A stretch of 64,000 bases of DNA from Petrolisthes cinctipes (GCA_033782935.1 JAWQEG010000283.1:3038001-3102000); one strand, 5' to 3'. Counted from the stretch's first letter, positions 12,720 through 24,506 are shown. Numbers and translations: made by a program. The notes: generated from the letters alone by a model not told the origin.

Positions 12720-15300
12720 ATGCCTACTTAGTGCTAGAATATTTTCAAAATATAGGCCCAAAACATGCTAAAAATCGATATTTTAGGTGCCCAAAGTCGA
12801 TATCTCAAATTCAGGCCCAAAACACCCGAAAAATTGATATTTTGGGATCCCAGAAGCGAACTGTACATGCCTACTCCGTGTTAGAGCATTTTCAAAATAC
12901 AGGCCCAAAACATACTGAAAATCGATCTTTTAGGTGCCCAAAAGTCGATATGTGCATGCATCTTCTGTACCCGTTTACATCTCAAATTCAGGCTCCAAAC
13001 AAGCGAAAATTCGATATTTTTGGGTCCCAGAAGCGATCTGTACATGCCTACTCAGATGCAGACCCAAAACATGCTGAAAATCGATATTTTAGGTGCCCAA
13101 AGTCAACATGTGTATGCATCTTCTGTACCCGTTTATACCTTAAATTCAGGCTCAAAACACCCTAAAATTCGTTATTTTTGGGTCCTAGAAGCGATCTGTA
13201 CATCACTACTCCTAGTTAGAATGTTTTCAAGATACAGACCCAAAACATGCTCAAAATCGATATTTTAAGGTGCCCAAAAGTCGATATGTGCATGCATCTT
13301 CTGTACCCGTTTATATCTCAAATTCAGGCTCAAAACACCCGAAAATTCGATATTTTGGGGTCCCAGAAGCGATCTGTATATGCCTACTCAGTGCTAGAAT
13401 ATTTTCAAAATATAGGCCCAATACATGCTAAAAATCGATATTTTAGGTGCCCAAAGTCGATATCTCAAATTCAGGCCCAAAACACCCAAAAATTCGATAT
13501 TTTGGGGTCCCAGAAGCTATCTGTACATGCATACTCCGTGTTAGAGTATTTTCAATATACAGGCCCAAAACATACTGAAAATCGGTCTTTTAGGTGCCCA
13601 AAAGTCAATATGTGGATGCATCTTCTGTACCCGTTTATATCTCAAATTCAGGCTCAAAACACCGAAAAATTCGATATTTTGGGGTCCCAGAAGCGATCTG
13701 TACTTGCCTACTCCGTGTAAGAGTATTTTCAAAATACAGGCCCAAAACAAGCTGAAAATCGATATTTTAGGTGACCCAAGTCAATATGTGTATGCATCTT
13801 CTGCACCAGTTTATATCCCAAATTCAACCTCAAAACACCCGAAAATTCGATATTTTTGGGTCCCAGAAGTGATCTGTACATGCCTACTTAGTGCTAGAAT
13901 ATTTTCAAAATATAGGCCCAAAACATGCTAAAAATCGATATTTTAGGTGCCCAAAGTCGATATCTTAAATTCAGGCCCAAAACACCCGAAAATTCGATAT
14001 TTTGGGGTCCTAGAAGCGAACTGTACATGCCTACTCCGTGTTAGAGTATTTTCAAAATACAGGCCCAAAACATACTGAAAATCGATCTTTTAGGTGCCCA
14101 AAAGTCGATATGTGCATGCATCTTCTGTACCCGTTTACATCTCAAATTCAGGCTCCAAACAAGCGAAAATTCGATATTTTTGGGTCCCAGAAGCGATCTG
14201 TACATGCCTACTCAGATGCAGACCCAAAACATGCTGAAAATCGATATTTTTGGTGCCCAAAGTCAACATGTGTATGCATCATCTGTACCCGTTTATATTT
14301 TCAAATTCAGGCTCAAAACACCCGAAAATTTGATATTTTGGGGTCCCAGAAGTGATCTGTACATGCCTAGTTAGTGCTAGAATATTTTCAAAATATAGGC
14401 CCAAAACATGCTAAAAATCGATATTTTAGGTGCCCAAAGTCGATATCTCAAATTCAGGCCCAAAACACCCGAAAATTCGATATTTTGGGGTCCCAGAAGC
14501 GAACTGTACATGCCTACTCCGTGTTAGAGTATTTTCAAAATACAGGCCCAAAACATACAGAAAATCGATCTTTTAGGTGCCCAAAAGTCGATATGTGCAT
14601 GCATCTTCTGTACCCGTTTACATCTCAAATTCAGGCTCCAAACAAGCGAAAATTCGATATTTTTGGGTCCCAGAAGCGATCTGTACATGCCTACTCAGAT
14701 GCAGACCCAAAACATGCTGAAAATCGATATTTTAGGTGCCCAAAGTCAACATGTGTATGCATCTTCTGTACCCGTTTATACCTCAAATTCAGGCTCAAAA
14801 CACACGAAAATCCGTTATTTTTGGGTCCTAGAAGCGATCTGTACATCACTACTCCTAGTTAGAATGTTTTCAAGATACAGACCCAAAACATGCTCAAAAT
14901 CGTTATTTTAGGTGCCCAAAAGTCGATATGTGCATGCATCTTCTGTACCCGTTTATATCTCAAATTCAGGCTCAAAACACCCGAAAATTCGATATTTTGG
15001 GGTCCCAGAAGCGATCTGTACATGCCTACTCAGTGCTAGAATATTTTCAAAATATAGGCCCAATACATGCTAAAAATCGATATTTTAGGTGCCCAAAGTC
15101 GATATCTCAAATTCAGGCACAAAACACCCAAAAATTCGATATTTTGGGGTCCCAGAAGCGATCTGTACATGCATACTCCGTGTTAGAGTATTTTCAATAT
15201 ACAGGCCCAAAACATACTGAAAATCGATCTTTTAGGTGCCCAAAAGTCAATATGTGGATGCATCTTCTGTACCCGTTTATATCTCATATTCAGGCTCAAA
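12720..15300 (+). repeat. Left-arm tandem higher-order pair (about 1.64 kb)
   Basis: Bases about 12720-13650 and 14363-15300 match with offset 1643, or 1642 after a single-base indel. Private variants shared by both include AAACAAGCGAAAATTC, CCGTTTACATCTC, GGCCCAATACATGC and GTGTAAGAGTATTTTC. This indicates a recent duplication of a run of about ten units including one or more short ones. Confidence 0.8.
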
Positions 15301-15559
15301 ACACCGAAAAAATCGATATTTTGGGGTCCCAGAAGCGATCTGTACTTGCCTACTCCGTGTAAGAGTATTTTCAAAATACAGGCCCAAAACAAGCTGAAAA
15401 TCGATATTTTAGGTGACCCAAGTCAATATGTGTATGCATCTTCTGCACCAGTTTATATCCCAAATTCAACCTCAAAACACCCGAAAATTCGATATTTTTG
15501 GGTCCCAGAAGTGATCTGTACATGCCTACTCAGTGCTAGAATGTTTTCAAAATATAGGC

Positions 15560-17900
15560 TCAAAACATGCTAAAAATCGATATTTTAAGTGTCCAAAGTC
15601 GATATGTGCATGCATCATCTGTACCCGTTTATATTTTCAAATTCAGGCTCAAAACACCCGAAAATTTGATATTTTGGGGTCCCAGAAGTGATCTGTACAT
15701 GCCTACTTAGTACTAGAATATTTTCAAAATATAGGCCCAAAACATGCTAAAAATCGATATTTTAGGTGCCCAAAGTCGATATCTCAAATTCTGGCCCAAA
15801 ACACCCGAAAATTCGATATTTTGGGGTCCCAGAAGCGAACTGTACATGCCTACTCCGTGTTAGAGTATCTTCAAAATACAGGCCCAAAACATACTGAAAA
15901 TCGATCTTTTAGGTGCCCAAAAGTCGATATGTGCATGCATCTTCTGTACCCGTTTATATCCCAAATTCAACCTCAAAACACCCGAAAATTCGATATTTTT
16001 GGGTCCCAGAAGCGATCCGTACATGCCTTGTCAGTGCTAGAATTTTTTCAAAATATTGGCTCAAAACATGCTAAAAATCGATATTTTAAGTGCATGCATC
16101 ATCTGTACCCGTTTGTATCTCAGATTTTGGCTCAAAACACCCGAAAATTCGATATTTTGGGGTCCCAGAAGTGATCTGTATATGCCTACTTAGTGCTAGA
16201 ATATTTTCAAAAAATAGGCCCAAAACATGCTAAAAATCAAAATTTTAGGTGCCCAAAGTCGATATCTCAAAATCAGGCACAAATCACCCAAAAATTCGAT
16301 ATTTTGGGGTCCCAGAAGCGATCTGTACATGCCTACTCCGTGTTAGAGTATTTTCAATATACAGGCCCAAAACATACTGAAAATCGATCTTTTAGGTGCC
16401 CAAAAGTCGATATGTGGATGCATCTTCTGTACCCGTTTATATCTCAAATTCAGGCTCCAAACACACGAAAATTCGCTATTTTGGGGTCCCAGAAGCGATT
16501 TGTACTTGCCTACTCCATGTTAGAGTATTTTCAAAATACAGACCCAAAACAAGCTGAAAATCGATATTTTAGGTGACCAAAGTCAATATGTGTATGCATC
16601 TTCTGCACCCGTTTATATCCCAAATTCAACCTCAAAACACCCGAAAATTTGATATTTTTGGGTCCCAGAAGTGATCTGTACATGCCTACTCAGTGCTAGA
16701 ATGTTTTCAAAATATAGGCTCAAAACATGCTAAAAATCGATATTTTAAGTGTCCAAAGTCGATATGTGCATGCATCATCTGTACCCGTTTATATTTTCAA
16801 ATTCAGGCTCAAAACACCCGAAAATTTGATATTTTGGGGTCCCAGAAGTGATCTGTACATGCCTACTTAGTACTAGAATATTTTCAAAATATAGGCCCAA
16901 AACATGCTAAAAATCGATATTTTAGGTGCCCTAAGTCGATATCTCAAATTCTGGCCCAAAACACCCGAAAATTCGATATTTTGGGGTCCCAGAAGCGAAC
17001 TGTACATGCCTACTCCGTGTTAGAGTATTTTCAAAATGCAGGCCCAAAACATACTGAAAATCGATCTTTTAGGTGCCCAAAAGTCGATATGTGCATGCAT
17101 CTTCTGTACCCGTTTATATCCCAAATTCAACCTCAAAACACCCGAAAATTCGATATTTTTGGGTCCCAGAAGCGATCCGTACATGCCTTGTCAGTGCTAG
17201 AATTTTTTTAAAAATATTGGCTCAAAACATGCTAAAAATCGATATTTTAAGTGCATGCATCATCTGTACCCGTTTGTATCTCAGATTCTGGCTCAAAACA
17301 CCCGAAAATTCGATATTTTGGGGTCCCAGAAGTGATCTGTATATGCCTACTTAGTGCTAGAATATTTTCAAAAAATAGGCCCAAAACATGCCAAAAATCA
17401 AAATTTTAGGTGCCCAAAGTCGATATCTCGAAATCAGGCACAAATCACCCAAAAATTCGATATTTTGGGGTCCCAGAAGCGATCTGTACATGCCTACTCC
17501 GTGTTAGAGTATTTTCAATATACAGGCCCAAAACATACTGAAAATCGATCTTTTAGGTGCCCAAAAGTCGATATGTGGATGCATCTTCTGTACCCGTTTA
17601 TATCTCAAATTCAGGCTCCAAACACCCGAAAATTCGCTATTTTGGGGTCCCAGAAGCGATTTGTACTTGCCTACTCCATGTTAGAGTATTTTCAAAATAC
17701 AGACCCAAAACAAGCTGAAAATCGATATTTTAGGTGACCAAAGTCAATATGTGTATGCATCTTCTGCATCCGTTTATATCCCAAATTCAACCTCAAAACA
17801 CCCGAAAATTACATATTTTTGGGTCCCAGAAGCAATCTGTACATGCCTACTCAGTGCTAAAATGTTTTCAAAATATAGGCTCAAAACATGCTAAAAATCG
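15560..17900 (+). repeat. Left-arm tandem higher-order pair (about 1.16 kb)
   Basis: Bases about 15560-16740 and 16720-17900 match with offset 1160-1161. Both contain TTTATATTTTCAAATTCAGG, a 159-bp unit, TCAAAATTTTAGGTGCCC, and GGCACAAATCACCC. They differ only by scattered substitutions and a one-base indel in the TTTTTTTAAAAATATTGG stretch near 17208. Confidence 0.8.
16013..16171 (+). repeat. Representative 159-bp monomer variant
   Basis: Landmark spacing is 159 bp. The segment TCCAAAGTCGATATGTG is missing, so TTTTAAGTG runs directly into CATGCATCATCTG. The 17-bp deletion is bounded by a GTG direct repeat. The same junction recurs near 17250, 19410, 29110, 33942, 36433, 37620, 41285, 45950, 52101 and 58640. 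Confidence 0.9.
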
Positions 17901-20900
17901 ATATTTTAAGTGTCCAAAGTCGATATGTGCATGCATCATCAGTACCTGTTTATATCTCAAATTCAGGCTCAAAACACCCGAAAATTCGATATTTTGGGGT
18001 CCCAGAAGCGATCTGTACATGCCTACTCAGTGCTAGAATATTTTCAAAATATAGGACCAAAACATGCTAAAAATCGATATTTTAGGTGCCCAAAGTCGAT
18101 ATCTCAAATTCAGGCCCAAAACACCCAAAAATTCGATATTTTGGGGTCCCTGAAGCGAACTGTACATGCCTACTCCGTGTTAGAGTATTTTCAAAATATA
18201 GGCCCAAAACATGCTAAAAATCGATATTTTAGGTGCCCAAAGTCGATATCTCAAATTCAGGCCCAAAACACCCAAAAATTCGATATTTTGGGGTCCCAGA
18301 AGCGATCCGTACATCCCAACTCCTAGTTAGAATGTTTTCAAGATACAGACCCAAAACATGCTCAAAATCGATATTTTAGGTGCCCAAAAGTCGATATGTG
18401 CATGCATCTTCTGTACCCGTTTATATCTCAAATTCAGGCTCAAAACACCCGAATATTCGATATTTTGGGGTCCCAGAAGCGATCTGTACATGCCTAGTCA
18501 GTGCTAGAATGTTTTCAAAATATAGGCTTAAAACATGCTAAAAATCGATTTTTTAAGTGTCCAAAGTCGATATGTGTATGCATCATCTGTACCCGTTTAT
18601 ATCTCAAATTCAGGCTCAAAACACCCGAAAATTCGATATTTTGGGGTCCCAGAAGTGATCTGTACATGCCTACTTAGTGCTAGAATATTTTCAAAATATA
18701 GGCCCAAAACATGCTAAAAATCGATATTTTAGATGCCCAAAGTCAATATGTGTATGCATCTTCTGCACCCGTTTATATCCCAAATTCAACCTCAAAACAC
18801 CCCAAAATTCTATATTTTTGGGTCCCAGAAGCGATCTGTACATGCCTACTCAGTGCTAGAATGTTTTCAAAATATAGTCTCAAAACATGCTAAAAATCGA
18901 TATTTTAAGTGTCCAAAGTCGATATGTGTATGCATTATCTGTACCCGTTTATATCTCAATTTCAGGCTCAAAACCCCTCGAAAATTCGATATTTTGGGGT
19001 CCCAGAAGTGATCTGTACATGCCTACTTAGTGCTATAATATTTTCAAAATATAGGCCCAAAACATGCTAAAAATCGATATTTTAGGTGCCCAAAGTCGAT
19101 ATCTCAAATTCAGGCCCAAAACACCCGAAAATTCGATATTTTGGTTTCCTAGAAGCAAACTGTACATGCCTACTCCGTGTTAGAGTATTTTCAAAATACA
19201 GCCCCAAAACATACTGAAAATCGATCTTTTAGGTGCCCAAAAAGTCGATATGTGCATGTATCTTCTGTACCCGTTTATATCCCAAATTCAACCTCAAAAC
19301 ACCCGAAAATTCGATATTTTGGGGTCCCAGAAGCGATCCGTACATGCCTAGTCAGTGCTAGAATGTTTTCAAAATATAGGCTCAATACATGCTAAAAATC
19401 GATATTTTAAGTGCATGCATCATCTGTACCCGTTTGTATCTCAGATTCAGGCTCAAAACATCCGAAAATTCGATATTTTGGGGTCCCAGAAGTGATCTGT
19501 ATATGCCTACTTAGTGCTAGAATATTTTCAAAATATAGGCCCAAAACATGCTAAAAATCGAAATTTTAGGTGCCCATAGTCGATATCTCAAAATCAGGCA
19601 CAAATCACCCAAAAATTCGATATTTTGGGGTCCCAGAAGCGATCTGTACATGCCTACTCCGTGTTAGAGTATTTTCAATATACAGGCCCAAAACATACTG
19701 AAAATCGATCTTTTAGGTGCACAAAAGTCGATATGTGGATGCATCTTCTGTACCCGTTTATATCTCAAATTCAGGCTCCAAACACCCGAAAATTCGATAT
19801 TTTGGGGTCCCAGAAGCGATTTGTACTTGCCTACTCCGTGTTAGAGTATTTTCAAAATACAGGCCCAAAACAAGCTGAAAATCGATATTTTAGGTGACCA
19901 AAGTCAATATGTGTATGCATCTTCTGCACCCGTTTATATCCCAAATTCAACCTCAAAACACCCGAAAATTACATATTTTTGGGTCTCAGAAGCGAACTGT
20001 ATATGCCTACTCCGTGTTAGAGTATTTTCAAAATATAGGCCCAAAACATGCTAAAAATCGATATTTTAGGTGCCCAAAGTCGATATCTCAAATTCAGGCC
20101 CAAAACACCCAAAAATTCGATATTTTGGGGTCCTAGAAGCGATCCGTACATCCCAACTCCTAGTTAGAATGTTTTCAAGATACAGACCCAAAACATGCTC
20201 AAAATCGATATTTTAGGTGCCCAAAAGTCGATATGTGCATGCATCTTCTGTACCCGTTTATATCTCAAATTCAGGCTCAAAACACCCGAAAATTCGATAT
20301 TTTGGGGTCCCAGAAGCGATCTGTACATGCCTACTCCGTGTTAGAGTATTTTCAAAATACAGGCCCAAAACAAGCTGAAAATCGATATTTTAGGTGACCA
20401 AAGTCAATATGTGTATGCATCTCCTGCACTCGTTTATATCTCAAATTCAACCTCAAAACACCGGAAAATTCGATATTTTTGGGTCCTAGATGCGAGCGGT
20501 ACATGCCTACTCCGTGTTAGAGTATTTTCAAAATACAGGCCCAAAACATACTGAAAATCGATCTTTTAGGTGCCCAAAAGTCGATATGTGCATTCATCTT
20601 CTGCACCCGTTTATATCCCAAATTCAACCTCAAAACACCCGAAAATTCGATATTTTTGGGTCCGAGAAGCAATCTGTACATGCCTACTCAGTGCTAGAAT
20701 ATTTTCAAAATATAGGCTCAAAACATGCAAAAAATCGATATTTTAAGTGTCGAAAGTCGATATGTGCATGCATCATCTGTACCCGTTTATATCTCAAATT
20801 CAGGCTCAAAACACCCGAAAATTTGATATTTTGGGGTCCTAGAAGTAATCTGTACATGCCTACTTAGTGCTAGAATATTTTCAAAAAATAGGCCCAAAAC

Positions 20901-21190
20901 AAGCTAAAAATCGATATTTTAGGTGCCCAAAGTCGATATCTCAAATTCAGGCCCAAAACACCTGAAAATTCGATATTTTGGGGTCCCAGAAGCGATCTGT
21001 ACTTGCCTACTCCGTGTTAGAGTATTTTCAAAATACAGGCCCAAAACAAGCTGAAAATCGATATTTTAGGTGACCAAAGTCAATATGTGTATGCATCTTC
21101 TGCACCCGTTTATATCCCAAATTCAACCTCAAAACACCCGAAAATTCGATATTTTTGGGTCCCAGAAGCGATCTGTACATGCCTACTCAG

Positions 21191-21197
21191 CCGGTTT
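21191..21197 (+). repeat. Possible left terminal inverted repeat CCGGTTT
   Basis: CCGGTTT lies exactly at the satellite/insert junction and is followed by TTAC. Its inverted counterpart AAACCGG is near the right edge. Seven bases is short and could be chance; the edge position is what makes it worth listing. Confidence 0.35.
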
Positions 21198-21958
21198 TTA
21201 CTCTAGAACGTGTCTGTGAAGTTCGGCCGATTCCAATTAAATTTCGCGCATTTATAGGGGATTATAAGAGATAATGATACGTACCTCACAATTGAAAATC
21301 GGTCTTCTGGTTTTAAAGTTACGAATTTTTTTAGGCCTAAATCATATCATTACTAAAATTCTATCTTCTTCTATAATTTCAATTGCATCATCTTCCTGTG
21401 CAATAAAATCAACTCACAGAAAGTATATCCTAACTTGTACCGTGGCAAGTTTTGATATCTTGCCTGATAGACATCTTAGAGGAATAGAAAGTTATACAAA
21501 CTATTTTTTGTTATTTTTCTGATTTTAAAAATTAGCTTTACGAAAACGAGAAGGATTTTGTAAAATCACCACTGCACATTTATAGAACTTTTTACGAGCT
21601 TTTGAATGATATATATGCGATCCTTCTACGGTCGATAATAACAGAGCCTATAGATCTCAAAATTCGCCAACCATCAATTCGAGAAAAACGCCTGCAAAGT
21701 TTGAGATTGCACTCTGCACGTTAGAGAAGACTAAATGGAAAAATAACCGCAACTCAAAGGCTGTTATGTAACCATTTCTGCACTTTCGATTGTTATGTGA
21801 GTGATCTTCGTGAAACCAATGTCTTTTTTTTTCGTTAGGTCTCTCCCCACACCACCCTATTCCAAACAACTGTCATGAGTGAATAAAGTAAAGATAAGGT
21901 AAACAAAAGATCGCCTTGGGGCTGTAATACCCAGTAAGGTGAAGAAAGAATAGAGAAA
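21198..21958. other. AT-rich non-satellite flank, no recognised gene
   Basis: About 760 bp of unique sequence between the left junction and the next long reading frame. One plus-strand frame of 82 codons (21274-21522) has no motif I recognise and has the composition of noncoding DNA. A plus-strand AATAAA lies in GAGTGAATAAAGTAAAG near 21885. A pyrimidine run ending TTTTTTTTCGTTAG near 21838 resembles a splice acceptor, but nothing confirms its use. No transposase or reverse-transcriptase motif is visible. Confidence 0.5.
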
Positions 21959-22170
21959 ATGGTGAGCAAGCAATTAGAGAACAGGTGGAACGAAATTACA
22001 GAGATAGAAGTGAAAGGGACCGAAGGGGCGCCAAAACCCTTGTCGTACTACTTGCAGCACTGCAAGCAATATCCGACGATGGTATCCCCTAAAGGACTCT
22101 TGGTTATGAGTCCGATAACTCAGTGTTACCGGGAAATAGGATTGACATGGCATTTGTTTTGTATTTGTTT
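21959..22170 (+). other. Unrecognised plus-strand open segment
   Basis: An ATG-initiated frame opens with MVSKQLENRW and continues through PKPLSYYLQHCKQYP and PKGLLVMSPITQCYREIG before entering hydrophobic residues encoded by T-rich sequence, then the poly(T) and (TC)n tracts. The first 60 or so codons have balanced, protein-like composition; what follows is clearly simple sequence. It is on the opposite strand from the transposase and about 200 bp beyond its stop. I do not recognise the family. It could be a truncated exon of a host gene or older element, or chance. The frame formally continues to 22369 only because (TC)n encodes Ser-Leu repeats. Confidence 0.25.
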
Positions 22171-22186
22171 TTATTTTTTGTTGTTT

Positions 22187-22188
<2 letters not shown>

Positions 22189-22228
<40 letters not shown>
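22189..22228 (+). repeat. Poly(T)40 tract (poly(A) on the transposase strand)
   Basis: Forty consecutive T residues. On the minus strand this is a poly(A) run about 137 nt downstream of the transposase stop codon, in the sense orientation for that gene. It could be an ordinary mononucleotide repeat or the tail of a retrocopied transcript. Confidence 0.97.
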
Positions 22229-22231
<3 letters not shown>

Positions 22232-22277
22232 GCTTTCACACACTTATCTCTTCCATGCACCTCTCTTTCACGCCAGT

Positions 22278-22278
22278 T

Positions 22279-22283
<5 letters not shown>
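22278..22283 (-). terminator. Possible variant polyadenylation signal AATATA
   Basis: On the minus strand AATATA follows the (GA)n tract and lies about 83 nt past the transposase stop codon and about 50 nt before the poly(A) run. AATATA is a known weaker variant of AATAAA. The distance to the poly(A) run is longer than the usual 10-30 nt, so support is weak. Confidence 0.2.

Positions 22284-22359
<76 letters not shown>
22284..22359 (+). repeat. (TC)38 microsatellite
   Basis: A perfect dinucleotide tract of 76 bp. It ends 6 bp short of the transposase stop codon, so on that gene's strand it would be a (GA)n tract at the very start of the 3' untranslated region. It generates Ser-Leu, Glu-Arg and similar artefactual frames in other phases. 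Confidence 0.98.
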
Positions 22360-22363
<4 letters not shown>

Positions 22364-22365
22364 GG

Positions 22366-24270
22366 TTAAAATCCCCCTCTTGTGTACTCTTGTCGCTTCT
22401 TCTTACTATGTCTACTTGTCTTCCTGGTATTTGATCTTCTGCACTCATCTTGGAGACTCTTGAGGTTGACAGACTTGGACAACGTAGTGTTGAACCCTAG
22501 TAAGCTTGGAAAGTAGGATGCCTCATACCCAAAGTTGTGCTCCATAACTACGACCTGGGACACAAAGTTCACCCTGCGCAGGCCAGCAAATTTGTGTTTT
22601 GCTACTTTCATCCACAACTTTGAGTGAATACTTTCGTTTGAGTTTTGGGTCCGACTCTTCATACATCGCTTGAGTAACTCCTCAGTTGTGAGATCCATAT
22701 ACACCTTCATGATAGCTTGACGATGTTCGTAGGGTATCTTTGACAAGTATCCTGGTTTATCGCTGTGTCGTCTGCAAGGTTTCGTCTTGTCCGATTCACC
22801 TCTTTTATAAAAGCACCATGAATTGACACCTGGAGGGCAGTGCTTGTGCATAGGTCTGTCATCTGTAGAGGAGGCGTGAAAGTAGGAGGCAAGGATGTTT
22901 TTCCTTATTTCATGAGTTGATGTGTTGGGCTTGTCCTTGTTTCCACGAATAGCTTTACCAAAGTACCTGGTCAATTTGTTGATGACGTTATCAGTCAGCT
23001 GGCCAGCTCCACCCAACACACTCTTCTTCATTTCCTTACCAGTCTTGGTGGTAACAGTGGTAGTCATCTCCTTCTTCAATTTTCGTAGTCTGGTTCCAAG
23101 CCTCTTGCTTACGTGGTTGATGCACTCCTCCTTCTGTACTGGAACATCATAGGGACTCAGCTGTTGAATTGCCAGGTACGTGTTGGAGTCACCATCTCCC
23201 ACGAAGGTGGTGTATCGTAGACGTAGCTCGGTACTTCTACCCCACAGACGGCAAGCAGCTTCTGCCTCCATGGATGCAGATATCCCAGTGAAGTTTTTGT
23301 TGCAAAAGTGTTCATGTTTTATCGTCCACTCTGGTGTTATGGGCAGTTTCTTCTTTTCCCGATTACTGCAGACTTGACAGAAATTGGAAATAACTTCCCT
23401 GTCTACTATGAATCCTGTGTCGACCTCTACAACAAATCCAACACCTATGTGCGAGGAGTGTCCCCTGGTCATCCATGTCCCGTCATATGAAACAGTAATG
23501 TCTAGTAGTCCAGTCGTCGGGTCAGGAAAAATGCCACACTTCTCATAATGTTGAAATACCCCCTTGATTCCCTCCTGCATCATTGCTGGATATTTGATGC
23601 CCATCTCTTCATACAAAAAGTTGGCATATCTTGTAAATTTTCCCTTTGATAATGAATTAAATCCAAGGGTTGAAATAACTCGGTTTAGGCCTGAGAGTCC
23701 TATATTGTTGTTGACAGCTTCGTAAATACCCTTGACATTGTTTTCCTGCAGTCTTGTTTTCTTGCCAGTGTTGGTCCTTACTTCCTTGTCACGAAATACA
23801 GTGCCATTTTCACAGTCGGTGCATGTTACAATCAATTTACTACTCAGACAGTCTGTTTGTATATCAAATGTAAGCGGTGCATAACATTCTCGACAAGCAG
23901 CAATGTCAAGCAGTCGTCTAATGTCGTTGAGTGTAAAGATGTGTCGTGTGTCTGTGTCAGTCACAACAGGAGGATTGATGTTCTTCATGAGCTCCCTCCT
24001 GACATCGTAGGCAGTCCTTGTTGCTTCTACGGAGGTCTCAGGAGCAGTAGCAGTTGACGTAGAGGGCTGTGGCTGGTCAGAAGTGGAAACAGTGGAGGGA
24101 GGTGGTGGTGGTGGCAGGCGAGAGGAGGGCGCGTGCTGCGTGTCAGGTGTAGGCCTAGAGGTGGTAGGGATCAGGGTGGGGATGACAGCGGAGACATGTT
24201 GGTCAGTACTTTGCCGTAATTTTTTGGCTAGAGCAGCCTTCTGCAATATTGTCTGCTTTCTTTTTGGCAT
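22366..24270 (-). CDS. Mutator-like DDE transposase (transposase-derived protein)
   Basis: A 634-residue protein with no internal stop. It would cut and join transposon ends in the nucleus. An N-terminal basic stretch starting MPKRKQ and a low-complexity Pro/Ser/Thr linker precede a CxxC pair at C126/C129 and C150/C153, a likely zinc ribbon. The DDE-like core has YDGTW (D263) followed by RGHSSHIG, then VGDGDSNTY (D359 or D361), then QNSNESIHSKLW (E546). Cys/His motifs CQVC (298-301), HEHFC (319-323) and HKHCPPGVNSWC (475-486) lie around and between them. This order, especially DGTW, CPxGxxSWC and NxNES, matches the Mutator-like transposase domain family of invertebrates; assignment is from memory of the family. 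The C terminus is Lys/Arg-rich (HSKKKRQ), a possible nuclear signal. The start at 24270 has A at -3. The frame is also open to an ATG at 24480, but the extra 70 residues are hydrophobic and unlike the family. All three catalytic acidic residues are present, so activity is possible but untested. Confidence 0.85.
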   Translation of the reverse strand: MPKRKQTILQKAALAKKLRQSTDQHVSAVIPTLIPTTSRPTPDTQHAPSSRLPPPPPPSTVSTSDQPQPSTSTATAPETSVEATRTAYDVRRELMKNINPPVVTDTDTRHIFTLNDIRRLLDIAACRECYAPLTFDIQTDCLSSKLIVTCTDCENGTVFRDKEVRTNTGKKTRLQENNVKGIYEAVNNNIGLSGLNRVISTLGFNSLSKGKFTRYANFLYEEMGIKYPAMMQEGIKGVFQHYEKCGIFPDPTTGLLDITVSYDGTWMTRGHSSHIGVGFVVEVDTGFIVDREVISNFCQVCSNREKKKLPITPEWTIKHEHFCNKNFTGISASMEAEAACRLWGRSTELRLRYTTFVGDGDSNTYLAIQQLSPYDVPVQKEECINHVSKRLGTRLRKLKKEMTTTVTTKTGKEMKKSVLGGAGQLTDNVINKLTRYFGKAIRGNKDKPNTSTHEIRKNILASYFHASSTDDRPMHKHCPPGVNSWCFYKRGESDKTKPCRRHSDKPGYLSKIPYEHRQAIMKVYMDLTTEELLKRCMKSRTQNSNESIHSKLWMKVAKHKFAGLRRVNFVSQVVVMEHNFGYEASYFPSLLGFNTTLSKSVNLKSLQDECRRSNTRKTSRHSKKKRQEYTRGGF

Positions 24271-24506
24271 TTTGAAATGTTGCAGGTGCAGGATGAGCAG
24301 TGGCAAAGCGAAAGTAGAGGTCAAGAAGTGTAGCGATGACAGCGTATGCACCCGCTCTCGTCCGTAGCTGAGAATCGCCTGACATCTGGCAACTAGAGCC
24401 AGGCTCAGGCTACCCAGGCAGTGAGGGGAGGAGAGGGAAGAGGTAGGCAGAGAAGAGGGGTAACTGCCGAGTGTTGCCATCTATAGTTCACACTATTTAT
24501 TTTCAG
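24271..24506. other. 5' region of the transposase gene
   Basis: This is the upstream region of the minus-strand transposase. The transposase frame stays open through most of it, to an in-frame ATG at 24480 whose context (T at -3) is poorer than that at 24270. The translated extension is Ser/Leu-rich without motifs, so I treat it as untranslated leader or promoter. No clear TATA box placed relative to a start site could be assigned. Confidence 0.4.

Larger units (their letters stand above)
1..21190 (+). repeat. Satellite array, left arm (176-bp family)
   Basis: Continuous head-to-tail satellite DNA. Successive copies of the landmark CGATCTG/CGATCTC begin at 98, 274, 451, 627 and 803, giving spacings of 176, 177, 176 and 176 bp. 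The 177-bp units carry an extra A in GTGCCCAAAAGTC. Shorter units of 147, 158 and 159 bp are interspersed. Monomers fall into recognisable subtypes, for example those with TCTGTACCCG then CTCAAATTCAGGCTC, and those with TCTGCACCCG then CCAAATTCAACCTC. All units seen are in the same orientation. The array runs off the left edge of the window and ends at the junction CTACTCAG/CCGGTTT. No gene is supported inside it: apparent reading frames are translations of the repeat. A centromeric or other heterochromatic location is plausible for such an array but is inference. Confidence 0.98.

Noticed and set aside
1..21190. Many 60-169-codon plus-strand frames in the left arm
   Set aside because: All are satellite translations. 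The same peptide motifs occur in several frames and the frames overlap each other out of phase, which real genes would not do at this density.
22189..22359. Poly(T)/(TC)n as an SL-type or SINE 3' tail
   Set aside because: No RNA polymerase III A/B box or SINE body is visible next to it in either orientation.
22236..22448. Minus-strand frame rich in Arg-Glu
   Set aside because: It is a translation of the (GA)n microsatellite in another phase and has no unique coding content.
24083..24367. Plus-strand 94-codon frame with a Gly/Arg-rich start
   Set aside because: It lies antisense to the Pro/Ser linker region of the transposase and is explained by that composition.
24271..24480. N-terminal extension of the transposase to the ATG at 24480
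   Set aside because: The 70 added residues are Ser/Leu-rich, lack any motif, and precede a typical basic transposase N terminus starting MPKRKQ. The downstream ATG has the better -3 base. Kept as an alternative only.
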